From NCBI GenBank assembly GCA_009192285.1, contig WBVU01000003.1:248001-312000 (forward strand): a stretch of DNA of 64,000 bases, written 5' to 3'. Source of the DNA: Morchella semilibera. Lineage: Eukaryota; Ascomycota; Pezizomycetes; Pezizales; Morchellaceae. Within the stretch, counting starts at the first letter, position 1, and every line of letters begins with the position of its first letter. Shown piece after piece: positions 24,642 through 37,154 of the stretch. The translations under genes were made by a program, and so were the position numbers. The notes beneath the pieces were generated by a model. It was not told the DNA's origin. It searched no databases and saw nothing but the letters and a program-made list of their open reading frames with translations.

Positions 24642-26124
24642 TGTAAATAAATTAGATTTTTTTTGATGGTAAGGACTGGAATGGTGGTGGGTGTGTGTGC
24701 TGGTGAGAGGAGGTGGGGGAGTGGGGTAGAGGCAAAAACATGTAGGTATTTATTGTTGAGTCATCGGGTGTGTTTAGCGTTATTTGGGAGAAATTACGTC
24801 GTTGATAGGAGATTGAGAGAATTCATGTCAAAAATATCATTCCTAATTAACTGCCAAGAAATTGGTAATCAAGCTAACCTATCTTGAGAGATTATTTGAT
24901 TCGTACCAGAAACTAAACTCAGATAGGTATTGGAATTTGGAATTAATTAGCTAATCTAGAATTCAAAGATGACTTTCCCGTAGTACATATTAAGTCGGTG
25001 AAGCTTTGTTACTTCAAATCATGTAATCGTATCGTTCTATTTATATCACATTTTATGGCTTAAGTCGGTAAAGTATTAAGCGGATGTTTCAGCTACGTAG
25101 TCGAATTGTATTTCACGTTTTACCAAGTTGCGTATAATGTCTTTTGGTATAATGTCTTTTGTCTCGAGGGGGAAATTTTGGTTAGTATCGTCGCTAGGAG
25201 AACTCATTCACAAGATCTCACTCGACAAGCCCGGTAAAAGTAGGAGAGGGTTTGACGCCGCCGTGGTGGATATTGAATGAATTACAGAAAAAACAGCTTT
25301 ATAGGTGTGTGGAAACACAGCAACGTTGAAATTTACTATCAGCGGAACCAGGGCCTCTCGAGCCTGGGGTTGAAGGGAGAGGTTCTAGCCTTAGTGTCGG
25401 CTACGTACCTGCGGGAATTAGTCGAGTATTAACGTTGATGTACAAATATACGGCCTATTTCTTGGAGAGGAGGGGGATATACATGTATGGGGCGAGCACA
25501 TGCAGAGAGAATGCGTATACATAAATGTATATCTAGTGCTATGGCTGTAGTTGGAAGAGCCTGCATCCTTACGTACCTGGCCTCCCACCCAGTTTTGTGG
25601 GCTTCCGTAGATTATTACCCGCACTAGTTGCTACCTACCCTCTTTTCCCAAGAGTAGTCTCTTCCCTAAGAATTTTTTCTCACACTCGTTTCTCCTATCC
25701 CAAAGATACAGCACTGATACTATCTTCCCTTACGGTGATGTCGTACGTGTGTGCATTTATAATACCTCCCACACGCCATCATCCTGAAACCTCTATCCAT
25801 ACCCTCTTTACATCAAACTTTCCTTCTTTCACGATGATGGTATATCTCACATATATTATCCCTTTACATCAACAGCTCCTCCCTTTGTCCTTGCCCCCTC
25901 TTACCGTAATGGTATATACTCGCTGGACTACACCTACATACATTTTCTACCAGCAATGTGCTGCTTCAATAGAGATGCTTTTCTCAATTGCACCAAAGCA
26001 ACAAACCCCACATTAAAGAGCAGATTCTGGGGCACCATGATTGAGGTACGCATCGAGCAGATCGCAAGAGAAGTTAGCTTGATCTGCTGTGCATCACACG
26101 GTCTCTTCCAGCCTCACTCTATGG

Positions 26125-26289
26125 GTGGGAAATCAAGCCTTCAAGAGAGCATATATGCTCACTGAGGCTCACCTTACGAGTGGGAAATTAAGCCTTCAAG
26201 AGAGCATATATGCTCACTGAGGCTTACTTTATGAGTGGGAAATTGGGTCTTCGGGAGAGCATATATGCTCACTGAGCGTGCCGCTCCGT
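26125..26289. repeat. 55-bp tandem repeat, three copies, each with a 14-bp palindrome
   Basis: Units begin GTGGGAAAT at 26125, 26180 and 26235, exactly 55 bp apart. Each contains the perfect palindrome GAGCATATATGCTC followed by ACTGAG. The third unit has diverged more than the second. Confidence 0.85.
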
Positions 26290-27672
26290 TGGGCACTTTA
26301 TGAGTGTGCCGCCTGCAGAATACGGTAATCAAGCTAGCATCTATTGTTGGTTTGCTCTGCAGTCAGTTATATTCTTTTAGGGTATCTGTACTGCAACTGG
26401 GCCGTCTTGATCAAGTCTAAAACTTCCCACCGACGGGGGTTTGTCAATATTTATCAAGTGAAGTAACAATCTTGGTATATAGGTCCCTCCTTAATCTATG
26501 AAAACTATCTAAAAGAATACTTTGCTAACAAGAGGTTGGGACTAGCCTCTATTTGCAACTACATGTGGCTGCCCTAGTTGCCATCATGTCACAAGATGTA
26601 AGCTTACCCAACATCCCCTGGTAAGATTATGCTGATAGAAATGTGATACTAGATTCCGGTATTCTCGTAGGGCGATTGTACTACACCAAGTATAAAACCT
26701 GCTGGTAGTAATAGAACCTGACGTAAATATCCCTTTCAGAATATCTATTACTGGGATACTTTGCTCATGGGGTGTGGGATTAGGACTGGATTGGTTTTTT
26801 TCTCCTAGGGCGAAGGTACTGCATTAAGTTTAACTGTCCCAGCCTTCGTACGGAGAACATTCGAACAACAAGCTGCCCGTAGTAGGGGATGAGTATGAGA
26901 CTAGGTTTAACTGACCAGTAGAGGGCGGCAAGTAACGTCACATTGGGGATCCGGAGCCCATAGGTAAGGTGCCCCGTCTTAAGAATATCTCTCTTTGGAA
27001 CACTTTACTAATAATTATGGGCAGGCACTACCGGACAGAGCTGATGATATGAATGGGCTTCTCCAAGCCATTTGGTGGGGAGCAATGTTTCAATATGTAT
27101 GTATAATCACGCATCTATGAATACCCCCTTTGAAGATATTTGCTGATAGAAATATGGGTTGGGTCTAGAGCTTGAAAAAATGGTACACTGCCTGGCCGTA
27201 CTTGCTTTGAGTTACATAACCGCTAGCAGTAGACTTGAGCTCGCCTATCATAGCACTGGTATGCGGTACCGTGATATTGTTGGTCTAAGGACCACTAGGG
27301 TGCTGCCGGAGGGTTCGGGCTGGCTGTTATGAGCGGGCGTAACATAGGTGAGAAATCTTCATCCCTATCTACTTAGCGCGATCGAATTCATTAGTACTCC
27401 AAATCCACTATTGCGGACTCTGAGATGAGCTCTAACGCATCATCGGGTTTCAGCTCCAACGTGCCCACGACAAACCTTTAAGGCATTGCGCCTTTGGGCT
27501 CTCTCAACGATAGAGGGAGGAAGATCTGATTGCAACTCATCTTTGGCATCTATCTTTTTTGAAACCACAACGACCAAGGCAAAGACTCCCGTGATAGTGT
27601 CATTGGGAGACTTTTCCAGGATCTTTACCGTAAACCGACAATATTATTTCCTTCAGGCCCGGGCAGCCATAT

Positions 27673-27960
27673 CAACACAATGGCTGCGGCAGGTGCGCTT
27701 CCTGGCACATTGCCGGTGCCTCCTGTGTACAATATTAACCTGGTCAACACAATGGTTGCGGGAGGTGCGCTTCCTGGCACATTGCCGGTGCCTCCTGTGT
27801 ACAATATTAACCTGGTCAACACAATGGTTGCGGGAGGTGCGCTTCCTGGCACATTGCCGGTGCCTCCTGTCTACAATATTAACCTGGTCAACACAATGGT
27901 TGCGGGAGGTGCGCTTCCTGGCACATTGCCGGTGCCTCCTGCCTACAATATTAGCCTGGA
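27673..27960. repeat. 72-bp tandem repeat, four copies, open in several frames
   Basis: Units start CAACACAATGG at 27673, 27745, 27817 and 27889. Copies 2 to 4 are nearly identical. Because 72 is a multiple of three and no stop occurs in several frames, the array is open in at least four of six frames. One forward frame would give a 24-residue repeat containing AGGALPGTLPVPPVYNINL. No start codon context or flanking coding sequence supports translation. Confidence 0.85.
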
Positions 27961-28547
27961 GGTGTGCATATGGTGATATATGCATTGCTAATCACAGAAT
28001 CCTACCGGATTTCTCATGGCTTTCGAGTATAAGTCCAACACCATCGGTGGTAAGGGAGGTGTGGGTATTGGGCAGTGTTAATCCAGAAGAACAACGCTCG
28101 CTATGTAATTCTGTGGGGGGTGGAGGGTTGTCTTCTATAGTGTTATCATTTATTTTTAAGAGATATAATTGCAAACCCATTTTTTTTTAGCTTGTGATAT
28201 TGCTTAAAATGGGAGGAAACGGCGCTGAAACAAGCATTTAAATGGAGCTTGAGCACAGTGTTACTTTTCTTTTGTTTTTATAATTCATCTTAATTGAATG
28301 AGATTATACTATAGTTTTTTCCCTCGAAAACAGAATTAATTAATGGGAGTGGAGGCGGGTCTCGAGTCATTATCTAGCCAAGTTTCAAAGACTAGGTCAT
28401 ACTAACAACTCATTGAGGAATAACACCTTCATCCAAGATTTCGGATATCAGCCCTGCTATAGCCCCCCGGACATTTTGTTTGCTGTCACAACATAGCCGA
28501 GTGACGCCACATGATCTACAGAAACTCGCAACTACACATATTGCTAA

Positions 28548-28664
28548 GGCCCGTTTGGCAACAAGATAAAACGGAGTTTACAAGGATCAAGGCCAACAAA
28601 AAGATCGTTGAAACGGATTTTACAAGGGTGAAAACTCCGTTTTGGCCTGTTGCCAAACGGGCCC
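28548..28664. mobile_element. Harbinger/PIF-like MITE (Tourist type)
   Basis: A 117-bp element with terminal inverted repeats GGCCCGTTTGGCAACA and its complement, and a second mirrored block AAACGGAGTTT. It is flanked by TAA on both sides (28545-28547, 28665-28667). The GGGCC-GTTTGG type end and 3-bp TAA duplication are typical of PIF/Harbinger. It has no coding capacity. Confidence 0.8.
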
Positions 28665-31600
28665 TAAATGATTATGGCATATCACCCAATTTCATTGTTT
28701 AGACTTTGGTGAAAGCCGCTAAGTAGGTGGACAGCCATTAGTGCGGCCTGTGAGATCGATCACAAACTTAAGGTCGATCACAGTTTTTTGTGTTTTGAAA
28801 TCAGGGACCCGCTGATCGGTCACTACAATTAATTTGTGATTCGCTATTACATACATGTAGTTAGCCTCACGGTTCGATCGGGGGTGGGACATGTACATGT
28901 AGATAATTAAGTTGTTACGTTCAAGAAGAGAGTTTTGGGTGGGAATATAAAGTTGATTCGGCAATTTGTATTTGTCATCTTCCCTGATGTCAAGTTACAA
29001 AAACCAAATTCTCCCTTTCACCAACCAAGCCAAACACTACCATGCTCAATACCGTTCCCTTCTGTGTATGTGGAGGTATTTGGATGCATACATGTAATAT
29101 TCCGGGGACGGACAACACGCCTAGTTCATATCAGGGGATAGAAGGGCATGTAAAATAGTGTATCAAAGATATGTAGCTAATGGCTATTTAGTAACTTGTA
29201 GAAATGCTCTTCGGCCGGAGTTGATTTTAGTTTTTAGTTTGGGTTCCGGTGATGTTACCACACAACCTCAAAGCTTCTGGGGGACTACATGTATCTAGGG
29301 TTCTCCCAGACTGTAGCGCGCGGAGACTAAACCAGTTCATAGCTCGGAAAGCTGACGCAGGATGCCTCCGCCATGGATTAATACATCCCGGATCTGCTCT
29401 TGAGAGTTAAATGTTTGCCATGTCAAGCGGGTACCCAATCGAACATCGATCTGAAGGCACATAGGCTAAGGATTGTAGATCGGCGCCTGCTTGCTAACTT
29501 CTATGATTTCAGTTCAAATCCAACCTGCCCTAGGCCTCATCCGCAAATCACTAATGCATGTATGAGGTATCATTCAATCAGTCAACCCGTGAATAACCAC
29601 AGCCATCTTTAGACGCAAGGTTTCGTAACTCATCGTACTGTAAACCGACTCTACAGATCCATACCACCCCTTAATATGGGGATGGGCTTTATTTAGGCAT
29701 CTATCGGGTGGCCGCAGTATATATCGCGACCTGGCTACATGGTGTACGTTTGCGTCCATACATGGCAGGTATGTACAATTAAGCTTAAGCTTTAGATTGC
29801 GGCTGCGCCATAGACACATACGGGCTGTTTGATCCCGGAGAAGTCGAGAGTCTAGAGTACTGTGGGGGTCTTAAGAATCAGCTGAATGATCACCATAGCA
29901 TCAATAAACCATGCCTCGCCAACAAGGTGTAAATCCCTACCTTCCCGGGTAATTGGTTATTAGTGCTTTTAGTTTTCGTGCCAAGAAAGCTTGTTTGATG
30001 GGCTTATCTCATTTTGGCTCCTGTCGATAGAAGATAAGGATGCGAAACAAATCCTGGGAGTGGTGACCGCACTTACAATACCAAATGGCTTGCCAAGCTG
30101 GGTATTGGGGAATACATGTAGGAGATAGTTGTAGCTGCGCTGCTGCACTCCCTTCCCGCCAACAACAGGTGCAACACAACACATATATATGTAATATATA
30201 TTATAAGCCGGAGGTTTATAGCTGGAGGATTGTCACGGAACGGTCGGATTTTAGATTGTATTGCGTACCTATCAAGATCAGTACATTTTAATGTAAGAAC
30301 CCGTCATTCATAAATTCAGGGTGAGATGATATGGAGTTGATCTGCATCATACCTTAAGTAAACAGAAGGCTTCCCGCATAGGTTTGGGGACGTCATGTTT
30401 CAGGTAGAGATTAGTTTGTTTGTTAGTAGCTCTTTTCGGCCATTATTTGTTTGCTCCTGAGCCAAGCTGTGCCAAATATCGATATCTTCAATATCTACTC
30501 GAGATATACCGATACCTATCTTCTACTCTAACCCTGGCGGATGTACGTCCCCCATCATCGTCCATGCCAGGATTAAGTTGAGCTCAGCCACCGCCTCCAA
30601 TGCAACCACCCCAAATTAAGTCTAGCTCTGATCCAGAATCGTACCAGTAACTCGGCTTGTCCGATGGATGGACGACACGGATAGCCTAGCGAAACGGGTA
30701 TCCGAGCCAATGGTACCAAGTTATTTGCTTGATGCATTGACTGCGGGTTTTTCTCAAAGGCAGCCTGCAGAGGTAATCGGGGCCAAAAGGTTGAAAATGG
30801 TCGATTGATACCCATCATATCAGAGTAGAGTCGTAATGGTCCGTCGACCGTCTATGTAAGTATGATACCCGGCCATACGATCGTTTGACTGTTTGGAAGA
30901 GGGTCAAGTCAAAGGTTCCCCTTATGAGCTCCTCGATATATTATAGCTCCTAACCGAGGGTTCCTGCAAGATGTGGATTAGGCAGGCGAAAGGCCTGTGA
31001 TCCAAATAATCCACCGTTTGTCTCTAGTTCCTGCATTTCTGCACCGATAAAAACGCCCGAGATCTCAATGTCTCAGTAAACAGCCACAAAGAAGGGAAGA
31101 ATACGCTCTCGATGATCTAGCGCCGCAATGAAATTGTGCCAAGCTGGGTCTAGTATAGGTAAGCAGTAACTACAACACCGCATCGTACCTAACTAGGGAC
31201 GAGCGCCGCATTCTCACTATTCTGGCCGTTGAAAAGGGATGATTTGTTTGCTTTGCCCCCAGGTCAAAGGAATGTCGGTTCATAAATCCTGTCCCGAATC
31301 AACTCGTGCCAAACGTGGTACAAATAAGATTTCATCATGCATCTGACAGGCGTGGAGGCCAGACAAGGTTGAGCTTATTATGATCTACCGATGGTGTTCC
31401 ACGGCAATAGATAGACGGAGCCGGGGGTAGATATTCAAAGCAGCCTGTAAACCATGTATGTAGGGACAATCCACAGACTTGGGAAGAAATGATGAACGTG
31501 TATCAAGCTAGGAAAATAGGGTAATTTGTAATTGGGCACAGTTTCGGGGGGCTTACAATCTCCCCCTTAGGATTTTGTGTGTTAGTGTGAGGTGGGGGAG

Positions 31601-31995
31601 AGGGGCTCCGTGCCTTTTTTTTTTTTTTTTTCCAACTATTCATGTGACTGATTGGGTTAGATACATGTAGCTATAGGCTAGAACTACGAGGGGCAGAATT
31701 AGAGGTTTCGTTGGTTTTTCTAGTCCCATTGGCTTCCGCCTGCACTCCTTTCCTTCTATCCCATCGCCAAGATTCGGGACCTGCAGATGTGCTTTCCGGG
31801 GTTCATTTAGTTAGTATGTGAAGATATATATTTAAAGAGAATCTCCCACCATATCTCTATTTTTTCTCAACCCCCACCTCAGTCCAGTAGCCAGTCACTC
31901 TTTCCTGGCCCCTTTCACTCGTTCTTTCAAAAAATATAATACATATCCTATTTAGGATAGTCTATCGTTAATATATATATCTACTATCTTTCAAG

Positions 31996-34257
31996 ATGAC
32001 ATACAATTCCAAGTATTTCTTCAGCTTCGCAGCTCTTGCGTTTGCTACTACAACCACCGCACTTGTTATCACCCCAACCAATGATGCAACAGCACTTGCA
32101 AATGCCGTCCTTGGTCCCGGTATCACTCTTGTATCAGCCACCTACTCAGGTGCAGCGGGTAGCTCTGGCACCTACACCGATGGCCCCCTGGGAATCCGTG
32201 ACTCCATTGTCATGACCTCCGGACAGGCAATTGACACCATTGCTTCCGACAGTGCTGTGGAAGGGTCTAAGGTCAACAGCACACCCGGCAGTGCCCTCTG
32301 CCAGTCCCTTAACGGCGGCGTACAAACCTATGATGCCGCAGTCCTTAGTATGGACGTCGTTCTCGACCCTGCTTACGCTGGATTCTTCACCGAGTTCGTT
32401 TTTGCTAGCGAGGAATACCCGGAGTGGGTTGGTAGTGACTTTAATGATGTTTTCGGCATCTGGGTCGACGGGGTACAGATCGCAGAGGATTCGAATGGTG
32501 CACCAATCACTATTAACGGTGGGTTCTTTAGCAGTGGGAATGTGGTTACACCTCCTGCTTCTGGCTCCAACTTTGATGGATCCACCCCGCTGCTGAGAGC
32601 GGGTGGATCTGTGATTGCCCCTGGTGCTCATAAAATTGAGATTGCAATTTGTGATACTGCAGATGAGCTCTTGGATAGTTCTGTCTTTCTCACCCTGGGA
32701 GCCTGCACGGATGCAGAAAACTGCAAGACTGGAGCAGTTATAGCCCCGCCTGTAACATCTTCTACGAGTCAGGTTTCCACAGGTACCAGCGTTCCTGAGG
32801 TTACAAACACTACTATCATTGCTCCTGTAACAACCATACCCGCCAATACCAGTGCTGTTGTCGTGCCTCCCACCATTAGCTCTATCATTCCACCAGTTAC
32901 CAATGGTACACTCCCCGATGTTACAAGCACCAGTGTTGCTACTGTCCTCCCGGTAGTTACAAATCCAACCGCTCCAATTGTCACAAATCCAACTGCCCCG
33001 ATTGTTACAGGTCCTATCAACTCCCTAGAAACTTCCAGCGTGAGCGCCCCGTATGGCAACAGTACTGTCGTTAGTGCTACCGTTGCCCCAACTGAAATTG
33101 CGACTACTATCACCGCCATCACTACTATCCCGTCTCCTAGTACACCTATCGGGGAGGAGGAGGAGGAGGAGGAGGAGGAGGAGGAAGCCCCATGTGTTAC
33201 ATACACCTCATATATCACCAAGACACTCACTAAGTGTGACGAGAACGCCTGCCACGCCACGACCACCGTCAAGCCCACTGTTGTGACCTCAACGCTGCAG
33301 TTGACAGTCTACACCCCCTGCTCGACTGTTACCGTTAGCAAATGTGCGGGCTCAGAATGTGTTACTTACACCAACACTGTCACATACCCGGCCGTCACTG
33401 GATATCCCCCGGTCCCTACTTTTGATGCGCCGGAGCCTGAACACCCAGTGTCAACCGTTACACCCGGATCCCCTGCCTCTGCTTCTGCTTGCGCACCGGG
33501 TGTTAACTGCCCTCACGTCCCAGTCGTTTCCAGTACACCAGGTGCTCCAGCTCCCCCCGCTGTCCCTACAGTTTCATCTGTCCCATCTGCGTGCACACCA
33601 GGTGTTAACTGCCCTCACCCGGCCTCATCCTCAGAAGTTGCCGTCAAATCTGTGCCGTCTGCCCCATCTGTCTGCACCCCAGGCGTTGATTGCCCTCATG
33701 GTCACCCGGCTTCGACTTCGGGCGTCCCTGTAGAGTCTGCCTACACCCCTGACATTGTCAACTACTCGCACCCAGTTTCTCCCACGGAAACCGCCGTCCC
33801 GTCCGTCCCGTCCGTCCCATCCGCCTGCACTCCCGGTGTTGATTGCCCCCACCCGGCATCTTCCACAGAAGCCGCTGTCCCATCTGCCCCATCTGTCTCA
33901 TCCACCTGCACTCCCGGTGTTGACTGCCCCCACCCGGGTTCTTCAACTGGAGTCTCAGTACCATCTGCCTGCGCACCCGGTGTCGACTGTCCTTCTACTG
34001 AGGCGCTCCCTAGCAGCAATACCATTGTCCCTACCGTCCACAGCACCACCACCTCTACTGTGAGTAGCACCACCACATCTACCACCCGCAGCTCTACCGT
34101 CAGTTCCAGCGTCACCACCAAGACCAGGACAACATCGCTGCCAGTGCAGCCTACTTCGACCCCTGAGGCTATGTTCGAGGGTGCAGCAACTAAGGTTGAG
34201 GGTATGGTCGGTGTGGTAATGGCATTGGTTATTGCCGGTGTTCTTGCTGTGTTGTAG
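31996..34257 (+). CDS. GPI-type cell-surface protein with choice-of-anchor L domain
   Basis: A single exon encodes 753 residues. Signal peptide at 1-22. Residues about 24-236 match the choice-of-anchor L domain: ATYSGAAGSSGTYTDG, IVMTSGQA, then near residue 135 VFASEEYPEWVGSDFNDVFG, and AICDTADELLDSSVFLTLG at its end. Then follow a Thr/Val/Pro-rich stalk, a run of 11 Glu near 387, two Cys modules of the flocculin type (KCDENACHATTT and KCAGSECVTYT), and seven repeats built on CTPGVNCPHP. A Ser/Thr-rich tail leads to a hydrophobic C-terminus (MVGVVMALVIAGVLAVL), consistent with a GPI signal. The domain is known mainly from bacterial surface and secreted proteins. Its role here is probably adhesion or wall structure (inference). 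A TATATA-rich promoter and CT-rich leader precede the ATG. Confidence 0.85.
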   Translation: MTYNSKYFFSFAALAFATTTTALVITPTNDATALANAVLGPGITLVSATYSGAAGSSGTYTDGPLGIRDSIVMTSGQAIDTIASDSAVEGSKVNSTPGSALCQSLNGGVQTYDAAVLSMDVVLDPAYAGFFTEFVFASEEYPEWVGSDFNDVFGIWVDGVQIAEDSNGAPITINGGFFSSGNVVTPPASGSNFDGSTPLLRAGGSVIAPGAHKIEIAICDTADELLDSSVFLTLGACTDAENCKTGAVIAPPVTSSTSQVSTGTSVPEVTNTTIIAPVTTIPANTSAVVVPPTISSIIPPVTNGTLPDVTSTSVATVLPVVTNPTAPIVTNPTAPIVTGPINSLETSSVSAPYGNSTVVSATVAPTEIATTITAITTIPSPSTPIGEEEEEEEEEEEAPCVTYTSYITKTLTKCDENACHATTTVKPTVVTSTLQLTVYTPCSTVTVSKCAGSECVTYTNTVTYPAVTGYPPVPTFDAPEPEHPVSTVTPGSPASASACAPGVNCPHVPVVSSTPGAPAPPAVPTVSSVPSACTPGVNCPHPASSSEVAVKSVPSAPSVCTPGVDCPHGHPASTSGVPVESAYTPDIVNYSHPVSPTETAVPSVPSVPSACTPGVDCPHPASSTEAAVPSAPSVSSTCTPGVDCPHPGSSTGVSVPSACAPGVDCPSTEALPSSNTIVPTVHSTTTSTVSSTTTSTTRSSTVSSSVTTKTRTTSLPVQPTSTPEAMFEGAATKVEGMVGVVMALVIAGVLAVL

Positions 34258-35657
34258 AGCGGAGGAAATAGGGTAGTAGGAATGAATAGTAGTGGATTGT
34301 TTTTTTTGATTATATATATATTTTATCTTTATTGGCGCAAATTATTTGGAATGCTTGATGGTGATGCTTTTGTTTTTTGTTTGGCAGGTTAATTATAAGA
34401 CTTAATTTCATGGCCAGAGGCGGGACTCCAGTGGGGTTCCTATTATTTAAATACAAATTTGTCGTATTTTGTTTTTTGTTTTTTGGTCTTGTGAAGATTG
34501 AGATTGAAGGTGGCTGGAATAATTGCTTTCGAATATATCTGGAAGCTAGAGTGCTTGTAATCGTAGTCAGTATTCAAAGAAAAAAGCTTGTATCGCCGTA
34601 TGGATCTACACAAAGAATTTGGCATTGATTTATAGTTACCTTTGTGATACAACTCTAGAACTCTGCCTGGGGCAATCTCGGGAAAGGTCGTGGAGAGACA
34701 AATGACGATTTAGGCCCTTTCGTAATGGGGGCGCTGTGGCCGGGGGGCTTTGTGTGCGGACTAGGTCGGTCGGTCGGTTAGTTAGTCAAGCTCGCATACT
34801 TATTAATGATAATAATCAAATAGGGGTCCTCAACTGGCTGCCGAGTGATACCTCATGATAAAGCAATCCGAGGATTCAAAAGGGAAAGCCGTCTCCTAGG
34901 TTGTCACGGGGGTAGAGCTAGTAGGTAAGTCGGGACGATATCTACCCAGGAGCTCTGAAGAAAACATTTTTCTCAGAGGCTGGGCAGTCTTGCCCTGGCC
35001 GATCGTCTGGGGCCAATTGAGTACTCGCCCCGGCCCGCAAACGAATTCTGGGCGTGAACCTAAGTGTGATAGTGACGATACTGGTATTAACTGATATTGG
35101 TAAAAACCCTCTGTTGAGCATACGAACCTGCCTTACCTCTACAGCAAGGACACGTCTTTCCAGACAACAATGATGTGCCCGGCCATGGACGCTAAACGGA
35201 GTCGAAGCCAAGAAAAGCGCGCCCCAGGCTGTGCTACACATTTTCCTTTTTGTTGATATAGCTTTTCTCCAGATTACGTGGCCTTCTTATCGACAAATCT
35301 TCAATGACATCTTCAACTGGCTCCATATTGGCGAGTAGGTGTGAACAGCTGCCGGATGCTACACACACACCCCATCGGACAGTCTTTAACACAGGCGGGT
35401 GACGGATTTAAAGGCTCCTATTGCCGTATAAGTATTATGAGTGGTAGGAATGCTAGCAACGTGGGGTCTGAAGGCCCTGAAATAGCTAGACCCTAGCAAC
35501 GCATGTGGGTTTGAAACCGCCTCCCATAGGATGGTTAAATGCCCCGAGGCCTCAACAACGTTTAACCTATGCGGCTAGGCTATGGGGATAGATAATCACT
35601 CACTCAGTTGTCTTAAGAGCTATATCTCATAGCAGGGGAGCGCACCAAGCACGAGGC

Positions 35658-35792
35658 TACCGCCATTACTCGAAAAATTGGCTATGCATGAGATCAGAAT
35701 TACTATAAGCAGACCTGATCTACACCCTTCAACCAATCGTGAAGGAGGTAATCCCTGGCCGGAGATAGCCAATTTTTCGAGTTTTTGCGGTA
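35658..35792. mobile_element. MITE with CTACCGC ends, TA-flanked
   Basis: Left end CTACCGC followed by ACTCGAAAAATTGGCTAT; the right end is its complement with one small gap. TA lies just outside each CCGC end, as expected for a Tc1/mariner-type 2-bp duplication. Length is about 135 bp. It is non-coding. Confidence 0.7.
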
Positions 35793-37059
35793 GTACTTCC
35801 ATTGACAGCGACCCCTATAGCTAATTTACTACATTAACAGCTACGAAACCATCTTCGACCCCTTTCGCATCCCAGATAGTTTTATGCCTCGGGGGCTCGG
35901 CTCGATTTTTCGTTATGTTACCTTTTGGGTGGGGGCTAAGGTAGGAGGGAATGGAGTAATATGGTGTGTTAATAGTCTGGTCAACTGGACCCCATTTGAA
36001 CACCAATTAAGGTGAAACTGGGCTAATCCGTACCGTGATATAGCCCTGAAGCGCTAAGTAATTGGACTTTGAGTTGGGTTCTAGCTCCAATCTCAAAGAC
36101 TTGAGGGACTAGGATTAAGTTGTCATGTGTGGTTGTGGGTGTTGGGGGGGGGGTATAGTCCGGGGTAGTATTGGGGTCGATAACTGGGGAAAGCAACCTG
36201 GGGATGGAAGAGGCGGCCTGTATGCACTTTAATCTTAATATCCCCTATATGACTAACTGTATACTAGTATATATTTAGAGCTTAAGGTACATGTATCAAC
36301 TCCCGTAATCAAAAAATACGAGATTGTCATCGAGTGATATCCTGTGACGGCACTCGTGTCTCACAGCCGTTCTTCGCAGCGCAGCCGCGTTTCGCTTAGC
36401 GAGTCTCTCGTGGCATATAAGGTTATATGTACTCGCTTTAAATATATCTCCTAACTGAGTGACTCTAGGCTCACATAATACAGTGTTACACAAAAACATA
36501 TACGCGGCTGACGATGTCTTTATATAGCAAGGTCAATCCTCCACATAAGACACTTAACAAGATGTAAATAATCGCTTGAGGTATCTCGGCTGACAGAAGC
36601 TTAAACTTTATCCCGGATGGGGATAATATATCGGGGATGCGGACTCCGGAACAACGTTTGCAACGTTGCCTCGTACAATTGTCCTAGCCTCGCTTATCCC
36701 ACCAATCGCACACGTTCCGTTGCAGAAAAGAAGCGAATGCTTTTTTTCGGAGAGCCCGAACGAACCACGGCCGGGGGGGGAATAAAAAATTCTGCCTTAG
36801 GATGCGAAACGTGCAAAAGTGCAATTGCATTAACGGGTGACCGTGGAGGAATATTGTTCCATCGTTTGGGCTTGTCCAATCGCGATTCAGCGCTGTAGGA
36901 TGATGTCGCAACGGGGGCTGGGCAATGTGGTCGGCGGAGAGTGACCCGAGTCTTGGCGGTTCCCGGAAAATTACTATTATGGGAGTGTGTACGGTACGTG
37001 TAGGTACTCTATGTACCGCAGCATTTTACATGGTACTTTATGTACTCGCGTACAGGAAT

Positions 37060-37154
37060 AAGAACCAGAAAATGTAGGTGACAATACAGGGATTATTTGT
37101 ATGGAGTGGCGGAGCTCTGCCATACAAATAACCCTATTGCATTTTCTGGTTCTT
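37060..37154. repeat. Foldback inverted repeat
   Basis: AAGAACCAGAAAATG at the left is mirrored by CATTTTCTGGTTCTT at the right, and inside, TTATTTGTATGG is mirrored by CCATACAAATAA. The short centre itself contains GGAGCTC. It may be a small MITE or an RNA hairpin. No target duplication was identified. Confidence 0.65.

Larger units (their letters stand above)
24642..31995. other. Gene-poor stretch with tandem repeats and a MITE
   Basis: No gene is supported over about 7.3 kb. It holds a 55-bp tandem repeat (26125-26289), a 72-bp tandem repeat (27673-27960), a Harbinger-like MITE (28548-28664), a copy of the dispersed CGAGTGAY motif (28498) and many ACATGTA words. Frames at 25597-26165 and 27486-28190 overlap or abut repeats and are not convincing. 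The final 150 bp are probably promoter and 5' UTR of the next gene, with CT-rich sequence and TA runs. Confidence 0.55.

Noticed and set aside
25597-26165. Forward frames of 139 and 69 residues
   Set aside because: Composition is Pro/Thr/Tyr-rich from repeated TATATCTC-like DNA and the second runs into the 55-bp repeat array. No family match.
27486-28190. 234-residue forward frame
   Set aside because: More than a third is the 72-bp tandem repeat, and the rest has no recognisable protein features. Open because the period is a multiple of three.
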